In this document: positions 1-8,600 of the stretch, piece by piece | Layout: every line of letters starts with the position of its first letter | How positions within the stretch are numbered: position 1 is the first letter of the stretch | DNA from: a virus | Virus record (IMG/VR): IMGVR_UViG_3300008219_000139 | Location: 1 to 20,549 of that record | Reading direction: 5' to 3' (one strand) | DNA: 20,549 nt | Made by a program: the position numbers and the translations under genes | Notes under the pieces: generated by a model | The model's database searches: none | Seen by the model: the letters and a program-made list of their open reading frames with translations, nothing else | What the model was told of the DNA's origin: nothing

Positions 1-1
1 G

Positions 2-964
2 GAATATACAGATAATGGTGGGGAGTTAGTGGATGGGTTCCGCATTCAGATGATTTCGAATTGTTGGAACTGGTCGAGGACAATTGATACTGACAACTGT
101 CCCAGCGAGTATTGCTCACCGCCAGACGGCTGTGTCGGCTTCAGCACCGATATTATTGATTATAACATGACTGGCAGCCTTGTATATACAGGGCCGTATA
201 CTACGCCTGTTGCATTTACAAATTGCTCTCATCTTGTTGGTCTATTGTGTGGTTGGAATAGTACTATACATTCAGCAGCAAAGGAACTTTGGTCTGTTGG
301 AAGTGGTTGGGGTGGCACAATAAGAGTTTGTTTAAACGAAGATACTTGTCCAAAGTTGTGGGGTACTCTTGGTGAGGATGATACAAACCCATCAGGATTA
401 TGTCAGATTACTTTCCCCAACCATAAGAACCTTTGTCTCAACGAAGATGATGGTTTCAATAAATTATTGTTGGGTTATGGTTTTTCTCCCCTTCCTGATA
501 GTAGATTAAGTACTATAGAATGTTCGGCAGGAAGTGGAGATGTTGTGAACCGAGGATTGAATTTGGCCTGGAACAACTACGGAAACGAAGCCAATATAGT
601 ACCAGAAGCACCATTCCCTTGGATGAATTACGATGGTGGTATATATGGAAATCCATCTTACGATTATGCAAAGCCTATTCGCTGGCATCTAAGTGGTTGT
701 CCACGAGGCCTGGGTTATAATGATGATTGTGATGACAGCGATCAATGCTATCTTGATCCAGACACAACCTCTTGTTGTGGTGATTGTACTTATTGTGAAG
801 TACGAGATGGTGAAGTTCCGTGGCTAGACACTGGTATTTTAAGCAACTATACTTCGTGTGGTGAACCTCTTGGAAATCCAAGAAAACCAAACACATGTCT
901 ATATCGTCAGAAGAGAGCAGGAGATTTTGGTGTGTTGATCAATGTGGATAATATAGATGGATAA
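2..964 (+). CDS. Cysteine-rich protein, 5'-truncated by window edge (unknown function)
   Basis: The reading frame is open from base 2 to a TAA at 962-964. The first possible start inside the window is a GTG at 29 with no ribosome binding site before it, so the true start almost certainly lies upstream and only the last 320 residues are seen. The visible part is rich in Cys, Gly, Asn, Trp and Tyr, with Cys spaced throughout and a CC-x-x-C-x-x-C cluster near residue 260 of the visible part. There is no membrane segment and no enzyme motif I recognise. Clear G-x-C-C modules like those of the next three genes are not obvious, but composition and position place it in the same cassette. The following gene starts 20 nt downstream. 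A role as a virion appendage protein is inferred from context alone. Confidence 0.7.
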   Translation, partial: EYTDNGGELVDGFRIQMISNCWNWSRTIDTDNCPSEYCSPPDGCVGFSTDIIDYNMTGSLVYTGPYTTPVAFTNCSHLVGLLCGWNSTIHSAAKELWSVGSGWGGTIRVCLNEDTCPKLWGTLGEDDTNPSGLCQITFPNHKNLCLNEDDGFNKLLLGYGFSPLPDSRLSTIECSAGSGDVVNRGLNLAWNNYGNEANIVPEAPFPWMNYDGGIYGNPSYDYAKPIRWHLSGCPRGLGYNDDCDDSDQCYLDPDTTSCCGDCTYCEVRDGEVPWLDTGILSNYTSCGEPLGNPRKPNTCLYRQKRAGDFGVLINVDNIDG

Positions 965-972
965 TATAGGGT

Positions 973-978
973 AAGGAA
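973..978 (+). promoter_or_regulatory. Shine-Dalgarno of the 531-aa gene within a recurring leader
   Basis: AAGGAA lies 6 nt before the ATG at 985. It sits in a 15-nt leader, TATAGGGTAAGGAAC (965-979), that recurs almost unchanged at 2601-2615 before the next gene. It also resembles the bases before gp13. Confidence 0.6.
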
Positions 979-984
979 CATTTC

Positions 985-2580
985 ATGACAGATTTTATTT
1001 TCTCAAGAAAGAAAAAAAGAAAGAAAAGAAAAGGATCATTTTGCTCTCCAACAGACATAAATGGTTCTTGCTGTTATTCAAAATCTGGAATGCAAAAATG
1101 TATTTCAAAGATTTCTTGTGAAAGATGTTCTAGTCTTTATGGTGGAAGTTGGTCAAAGGTTTCTTGTGCAAAAAGAATTTCTAAGGCAGAAGAAGGTTGT
1201 TGTAAAATGTGCAACAAAAAAACAACATCTACTACTAAAACATCCAAAGATAAAAATACAAAAGTTTCTAAGTTTAGATCGATGGTTAATAAGAATGTTC
1301 AATTAACCACAAAAATACAAGATGAAAATGAAATTGCTTCTTGTGAAGAACAGTATATAAAAAATATACAAAAATGTAATAATTGTATTGGTGGTACTTC
1401 TTCTTGTAAAAAGGCATGTATTGATGTCGCAAAAACTATGAGAATATTGTGTATTGATTCTCATACAGCAGAAGAAAAAACACAAGGAAGAAATTTATCC
1501 GAAAAGACAAAGATATATTATCGTTGTATAAGTAAGACAAAAAATGAACAACTTAAAAATATACAAACATTGTTTAATAATAATGCTTGTCTATGTAATA
1601 ATGAAACACAAAAACAAGATACAAAATTATATAAAGAATTTACAACAACAATTAGTTTCTATTCTCGGTTTGAAAATGATTGTAGAAAACTAGCACCCGA
1701 AAATACATCAGAAGGAAAAGTTGGTTGTTGTTGTGAATATATTAAAAACGGAAAAGAATCGAGTGTTGTTGGTTCAAGACATACTGGATATTCTTCTGGT
1801 GATTTAAGACGATGCACTTGTACCTCATATTCAGAATGTAATTCAAAGAGAGGATTATATGATGTTTGTTGGTCAAGTGATTGTGACTGTAGTAATATAA
1901 AAAATACAACTTGTTCTGGAAAAGAAGATTCCAATAATTGTAGTTGTTGTATTAATAATTATGAAGATACTAGATGTTTTGAAATCAACAACCCAGAAGA
2001 AGTTGAAAGAAAAAATAGTAGGAGTGCTAAATGTTGGATTAGAGTTTGTAATTGTTTTGTTGAAGTTCCAGCACCATGTAATAACAATTGTTGGGAATCA
2101 TATACTGGTATTAGGATTGGGAGTAAAATACTTGGGGCCGACGATATTGAAGATTCAAAACCAGATGATAATATATGCAACGGTCGTCCTCGATCTAATG
2201 GTTGTCTTATGGAAGTTGGTGCTATTTCTAGTCCAATTAAATGTGATTTTGGCGACTGTAGTTGTGGAAAGGTATGGGCAGAGGCAGGAGAAACCAGAAC
2301 CTGTAATAAATTTATAATCTTTGACTATTCAGATAAAGAAAATGCTTGTGAAAATTGTCCAAAACAAAGTGCTGATAGAAAAGACGAAAGGGGTAGGGGT
2401 AGTTATTCAATAGAAACAAACTGTTGTAATTGTTCGAGCGGTGGTGGTGTGGAACGACGAAGTGCTACCAAAAATGAAACCAAGGCACCAAGTACATCAA
2501 GTGGGACTTCGGATGAAATCACAACAGATCAGGGCCCTGTGTTGGGTGGTGGTGGTGTTGGTAGTGGCTCTGGATATTAA
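985..2580 (+). CDS. Cysteine-rich protein with G-x-C-C modules and basic N-terminus, 531 aa
   Basis: The start is ATG 985 with AAGGAA 6 nt upstream; the stop is TAA 2578-2580. Residues 8-16 are almost all Lys/Arg. At residue 27 comes a G-S-C-C module that continues with spaced Cys and a G-G-x-W element, as in the two giant proteins downstream. A second copy starts at residue 247 (G-C-C-C), and further CC pairs follow. The stretch between about residues 60 and 245 is Lys/Asn/Thr-rich with fewer Cys and may be partly helical. The C-terminus is a low-complexity Gly/Ser tail ending in Tyr. No signal peptide, transmembrane segment or catalytic motif is visible. It lies in a + strand run of Cys-rich genes directly upstream of the neck genes, so a virion structural or appendage role is likely but unproven. 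I cannot name a family. Confidence 0.75.
   Translation: MTDFIFSRKKKRKKRKGSFCSPTDINGSCCYSKSGMQKCISKISCERCSSLYGGSWSKVSCAKRISKAEEGCCKMCNKKTTSTTKTSKDKNTKVSKFRSMVNKNVQLTTKIQDENEIASCEEQYIKNIQKCNNCIGGTSSCKKACIDVAKTMRILCIDSHTAEEKTQGRNLSEKTKIYYRCISKTKNEQLKNIQTLFNNNACLCNNETQKQDTKLYKEFTTTISFYSRFENDCRKLAPENTSEGKVGCCCEYIKNGKESSVVGSRHTGYSSGDLRRCTCTSYSECNSKRGLYDVCWSSDCDCSNIKNTTCSGKEDSNNCSCCINNYEDTRCFEINNPEEVERKNSRSAKCWIRVCNCFVEVPAPCNNNCWESYTGIRIGSKILGADDIEDSKPDDNICNGRPRSNGCLMEVGAISSPIKCDFGDCSCGKVWAEAGETRTCNKFIIFDYSDKENACENCPKQSADRKDERGRGSYSIETNCCNCSSGGGVERRSATKNETKAPSTSSGTSDEITTDQGPVLGGGGVGSGSGY
1005..1035 (+). repeat. 31-nt pure-purine tract encoding the Lys/Arg-rich N-terminus
   Basis: Every base from 1005 to 1035 is A or G, including a run of seven A at 1012-1018. 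It encodes the basic segment of the 531-aa protein. A runs of this kind can cause polymerase slippage, but the reading frame is intact here. Confidence 0.6.
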
Positions 2581-2593
2581 TTATAGTTGACTA

Positions 2594-2599
2594 TATAAT
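2594..2599 (+). promoter_or_regulatory. Possible -10 element upstream of the 2077-aa gene
   Basis: An exact TATAAT lies at 2594-2599 in the 45-nt gap before the 2077-aa gene. A -35 at standard 17-bp spacing would be TGGATA (2571-2576), which matches only four of six consensus bases. In AT-rich DNA an exact hexamer is weak evidence. It does lie at the front of the leader shared with the gap at 961-979. Confidence 0.3.
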
Positions 2600-2600
2600 A

Positions 2601-2615
2601 TATGGGATAAGGAAC
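2601..2615 (+). promoter_or_regulatory. Recurring leader with Shine-Dalgarno before the 2077-aa gene
   Basis: TATGGGATAAGGAAC is nearly identical to 965-979. The AAGGAA core (2609-2614) is 11 nt from the ATG at 2626, which is on the long side but is the only good ribosome binding site nearby. Confidence 0.5.
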
Positions 2616-2625
2616 CAATAAAATT

Positions 2626-5600
2626 ATGACTGGATTCACATTATCATTTCATACTAGTGCAATAACTGGTATTACGGGACCAACTGGTGCAACAGGTGCA
2701 GAACCTACAGGTGCTACTGGCCCAACGGGCCCAACTGGTGCAACAGGTGCAACTGGTGCGACTGGTACAACTGGTGCAACTGGAATGACTATTGTTGGTA
2801 CTTTCTTTGATGATATTGAAACAGATGGTTATTGGGGAATTAGATTTGGAGTACCAAATAGAGATGATATAGATGAAATACAAGCAATACCCAGAGGAGC
2901 ATTTACTGGCCCTTCGGGTATGGTTACTGGAACTACTGCGGATGTTCTTACTTCTGGTGCTGGTTTTACCACTATATACGAACCAACAGAAATTACATGG
3001 GCATCAAGCAGTGTTCATGGTCCTAGTGGCGCAACTTTATCTTTCCGAACAATAGGTCCCAGTGGTGATTTAAGATTATATCAAGACGATGCAAATAGAT
3101 TAGGTACAGGTGCAACATATTGGACACTTGGTATTAGTGGTCCCGATGCAGGAAGTGTTTATGGAACTGTTGTTGGTAGTACTGGTAATATTGGTTACTT
3201 GGTTGATAAAAAGAATGTTAAAAATGCTTTTGGTCTTACTTTTACAGATACAGTTACTTCAGAAGGAACAATAGGATCAACATGGGGAACTATCAGTACT
3301 CGATATGTAAATCACGCAGAATTTTATCAAGTACACGGGAACCCACATACAGGAACGACTTCTCCGTTTACAATTAAAACAAAAGACGGAAATGTTCATC
3401 ACATTTATGCTCCGTTTGCTCTTTCTGAAATTACTGTAGATTATCCAACAAACAAAGCACCAATTGCATATGCTCCAGAATGGATCGACCTATCAGGAAC
3501 AACTGCTGAATATGGAGAAAGTGTAAATGTAACTCTTATTATTGATGGTGGTCCTGGCGGTATATCTTTCTCGAATAAATTTTACTTCAATGAAGATATG
3601 AAATTTACTTCGGGAAGGGATATTATTAATTGTTTAACTTATGATAAGGGAAATAGTTGGTTCTGTACTGTTTCTGGATTTGGTTATAATCTTCCTAGTG
3701 ATGATGATGGAACTGTTTCTTATGGGGCTTGTTGTGATGCCCCACCTGAAGGAACTGGTAGTTGTACTGAATTTGTATTAGAAAGCGAATGTCCATATGA
3801 GTTTTTTGAAAATATGTTATGTACTAGTACTCCATGTGGGGCAGAGCCCGCAGTTGGTTCTTGTTGTATTAATACCGATGACAACGGTGATCCGTTCTGT
3901 GTTGACTCCATGCCTGATGGATCTCCCGTATTACAATCTTTCTGTGAAGCATTTGGTGGTGTTTTTAGAACTGTTCCATGTGATCCAAATTATCCATGTC
4001 AAGATCCATGCGATCCTGATATAGGCGAAGTGGGAGCATGTTGTAGATTTGCAGACAATGATCAGTTTATTACTTGTAGTGATCTTGTTTCTGCTTTTGA
4101 GTGTTCAGAAAACCCAGAAGGTCAATATGGTATCTATCAAGGAGATGGAACATTTTGTTTTGATATTGATTGTTGTGACTCACTTGATCATAGTGGTGCG
4201 TGTTGTTGTTCTGATGGCGAATGTGTGGGTGGAACAAATCCAACAGATTGTTTATCAGGAACTTCCTGTTTTACAGGATCGGGAGTATATATGGGACATG
4301 GTTCTGTATGTCCAGATGATGGCGGTGATATAAACTGTGAGTGTAATGAGAATCCAGAAGATATGGGTATGTGTTGTTGTCCTGATTGTATGCCAGTTCC
4401 TGCCTGCTACCCATCTCTGGGTCAGGGTGCGTGTAAGTATCTTGGTGGAGATTGGCTGCAAGGAGGGGATTGTGCTGATCCAGACGATTGTGATTTACCA
4501 GTTATACCTACGGGAGCGTGTTGTCATGGGCCCGAGGGGTCAATAACCTGTTCTTCAGTCACAGAAGATCAATGTAATATAGACAGTGGTTCCTATCTTG
4601 GAGATGATACAATATGTGAAGGTCAATGCGACGAGATTGCAGCGTGTTGTAGTTGGGAAGGGGATTGTATTGATGATCTGACCTATGATGACTGTTTCAA
4701 TATCGCCGGCGGGGATTCATGGTCGTATGGGAATATGTGCGTAGACGATTATAAGTGTCCACCCCCACCCACAGGAGCATGTTGTTATAATATTGATGGA
4801 AGTTGTGCGGGATCCCATCATGATTATGAATCATGTACTAATATTCCTGGCTGGCCCCCTGGCAGTCACACATATCAAGGTGATGGTACATGTTGTGGAG
4901 AAGACGAGTGTGATAATCATGTAGATTGTTCTACGGAACTTTATGGAGGATGTTGTATATACAAAGGTGATGGTTCTGAAGCCGAAGCACGAAGCGATCT
5001 AACCGAAGAGGATTGTGCTAAATTAAACGATCCTTGTTGTCAAGATCCAGCGCCAGACATTCACAGGGAGGGCTGGCCTAGTAATAAAGAATGTTGGAGA
5101 TGTCATTGGAAGGGATTGTTGGAGTGTGGAATCGTTGGCCAGCCCCAATCTGTAGTTTCTTGCCTAAATTTTAGATGTCCACCACACATGACACTCTGCA
5201 CGCCAACTGGAGAATGGGATCCTGGCGGAGATGTACGAAAACATCCAATTGCCTGTAAGAATTATTGGTTACTTTGGTGTCCAATGGATGGTGATGACTT
5301 CCTCGGTGTTGATGGTTTGCCTGGATGGCAATGTGATGGTGCGAAGAATATGAATGATTTTTATGATTATTATTTAAACTTTTTCATCGAGGAAACCAAT
5401 GACCAAACCTGTGGCGCATATTGTATGGGGACTCCACCATATTGTTATCCAGATGATGATGGTGCGGGGTGCGAATGGCCATATGGTGTAGATAACGATA
5501 ATTACGATGACTGGTTTAGGCTACACTTCGGACATGCTTCTAACAATCCAGGCGATTGGGAATTTAGTCAAGGTGATTGCATTCCCAACCATGAAGGATA

Positions 5601-8600
5601 TAATAAATTCTGTCAAATTGCTTGTTGTGGGAAACCACAATCAGGAGGAGGAGGCACCGACGCAGGAGTAAATTGTGACTGGAACGGAGGAACTGGAGTT
5701 CCTTGCCCAAGTGCTTTTTGGGCGAACAGGCATGATAGGGCGCGGTGTTGTGCGGAATTTGGTCCAGTCGAGGGGCCAGGCCTCATTGGGAGTTATTATT
5801 TACCCCCTGAAGAAGGCGGCGGACTCAAAGAAGGTTGTGAAAATTATTGTGGTAGATTTTCCACCGGCGGATGTGGCGGCTCTGAACATAATTCTGCTTG
5901 TTGGTCGGCTGGTGGTTGGCCTGGACCAGATTTCCACGAATGTGTGGACTGTCATGTGTGTCGGGAGTGCGATGGCACGGGGCTTGCCAACTGCGATGGT
6001 GACTTTGGGTGGCCACCACCATGCGATATATGGGAAGAGCCAGGTTGTCAAGGATCGGCAACTGGCAACTGTTATGACTGTCCTTGTATTGCTGGTTGTT
6101 GTTGTAATCAAGGCGAAACTCCACCTTGCAGCACTGTTGTTGCAGAGACACCAGTGGGAGTATGTTGTCAGGTAACTTATGATGTAGATGACGGCGTAGT
6201 ACCTACTTGTCGTACTACGACTCGTGAGGACTGCCCTGGCGGTGACTGCATTCTTGCGTTCCCTCGTGGAAACTGGAACCCGCTTGGAGGTCAGTTTGTT
6301 GGGTGCGGGGACATGCAGGGCGAGGATTCAGGTCACCCCACCTGCGGGGGCCTCTACGAAGAACATCATTGGCGTAGTCAGTGTTTCCCGTGGATTGTTC
6401 ACCACTCCGATCAAATGGGGGGTGTGTGTGACGATTTCCCCATAAATGTACCTCCTTGTGATGCCGAAGGGGACCCCCTCACGGCGTGTGGCCATTGCGA
6501 GTGCCCAAACCCGCATGATCCAGCATATCAGTGTGATGAAGAGAAATGTTGTGGTTGTGATCTCCCGCAGCGGTACTGCTTCAATTATTGCACTTATATA
6601 TGGGCGCACGGGGAAATCATAGAGAGAAGATGTTACAAGTCGATGGACCCGTCGTATCAGGGCGGCCTCGCAGGCGGCGGCATATCGATGGGCTTGATGA
6701 GGGAAATCCTTGGTGACTTTCAGGATCAGTACGACGAGGCATGGGTGGAACAATGCGGTCCTGCTCCATTGATGAACGCCGAGGGAGGGGGCTGCGATAT
6801 CGAGGAGGGGAACCTCGCAAAATGTTATCTGCGGAAGCCCAATCCCATCCCTGGCTACCAGTCTTGCGGTGGGCTCGACTGGCCAGTCGCGGGCCCTGAT
6901 GAGACATTCATGTGTAGTTGGGGTCTTCATATGTCCCCACAGCAGGCCTGCTGCATTAATTGTGCGATGTGGTTGTCTAATGAACAAGAGGGTGGTGTCA
7001 TTCATCAAGAATCGCCCATTACAATTATTGATCATGGAGATATATCTGCTACAATAGAAGGTAAGATTGATAATATGTCTTCGTTTATTAAAAGTCATAT
7101 AAATGAAAATGCTATATTTCCAGGCGATCTTGAAAGAGAAGCGTTATCAAAAGTGACAAGCAAATTATCTAGAGAAGCAAAGTATATGGTGGGTGGAAGA
7201 ACACCTTCTCGTTCACTTCGCCATTCAAATGATCCACATTTCCATCCAGTAATGCCTGCAAGTAAAGTACGCTTGTCAGGTATAATATGTTCTGATACTG
7301 GTTGTGAGAAAATAAATGATTATAATGATTATGTTTTGAAATATGGTTTACCAGAAAATGATGACGAATTTAAGAGATTTGTTCCAGCGATTCCAGATTC
7401 TGTTTATTCATTCCCAGATGGAGACAAAGAACATTTCTTGAAAATGCTTTTGGTTGGTAGTCATGGAATAAACAGATCTATGAACTTTGCAGAAATGTCT
7501 TCACTTCATGGAACATCAATAGAAAAGTTTAAATTGATGGCTCTTGCATATTCTGTTGAAAAGACTTTAACTGGATCAAATCCAGCAACAAAATATCCGT
7601 GGTTCCCTGTAAATAAGAATACAATACAAGCAGATAAAAATTATTGTCATTGTAATAGTACACATGACGATTATGAAATTGAGATTGCTGCGGTAAGATT
7701 CTTGGGAGAACATAATATTTCTAATCCTCTAGGAAACGGTAATTGTTTAGAGATTTCTGGTCCAAAGAATACAACACATCTTATTGGTACTGCTCTTGGT
7801 GGATCTGTGTCGGTGGGTGAATCTTGTGGTCGTTTCAATATAGAAAATTTACATAACTTAGAGTCTAAACCTATGTCTGATTCTAGTATAACAAAATCGA
7901 AGTCTTCTGGAAATATTGGAAGTTGTATGACACCAATGGGTGTTGTGATTGATTGTGAAGAAGATTATTGTAAAGAAGTATTGAATGGATCTTGGAGAGA
8001 GAAACTTTCGTTAAGAGATTCATATGAAGAAAGAAAACCATCAAACGAAACAACTGTTCATACCTATAAAAGTTCTGGTACATCAGAACAAAAAGGAGAA
8101 TTAACAACTATTAATACTTGTTGTCCGTGTGTGGATTGTTTATTGGATGCAATATGTGAACACGAATCGGGTGGTTGTAAATGTGAAAATGCTGATGGTT
8201 CTCCCGTTGTTAATCCTGACGATCCAAAACAATCATGTTCTGGTATTTGTGATTCCAATAAACCGTTGAATGATCCATATTGGAATGAGGTTGTGAACTG
8301 CAAGGGAGAGACATGTGTATCTAAGGGAACAAAAGACACAGATTGTAGAAAAAGAAAAGAACATTGTTGGTCGTGTGGACCAATGCAAATTAAAAAGGAC
8401 TTCTTTGATGATGCAAAATGGTCTTGCAGGGTTGAACCAAAATGTTGTGAACTCAAGAATTATAATTGGGGAAGTTTCTGTGATGGTAGTATGACTTGTA
8501 AAGAACTAAAAAGAATAAGCAAACTTGTTGCTGAATGTTATTATCGTCGATATACAAGAAACGGTGATTGTCAGTGTGCAGGAACTTGTACAGGAGAATG

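Noticed and set aside
29-31. GTG as the start of the first gene
   Set aside because: The frame is open to the window edge and no ribosome binding site precedes the GTG. The gene is better treated as 5'-truncated.
985-2580. Metallothionein or zinc-finger protein
   Set aside because: The Cys content is high, but spacing follows the larger G-x-C-C module with aromatic-Gly elements, not the dense CxC/CxxC arrays of metallothioneins or regular finger spacing.
2587-2592. TTGACT as a -35 box for the 2077-aa gene
   Set aside because: The only TATAAT lies one base after it, and at 16-18 bp spacing there is no -10-like hexamer, only the Shine-Dalgarno region.
5675-6175. 166-codon overlapping + strand frame, and the antisense frames at 5800-6151
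   Set aside because: These are shadows of the GC-rich, Gly/Cys-rich part of the 2077-aa gene. They have no credible start and no family features.
6328-7098. 256-codon antisense open frame
   Set aside because: It lies wholly opposite the 2077-aa gene in the GC-rich island, where stop codons are scarce by composition. It has no recognisable domain, and the sense strand keeps a coherent Cys pattern.
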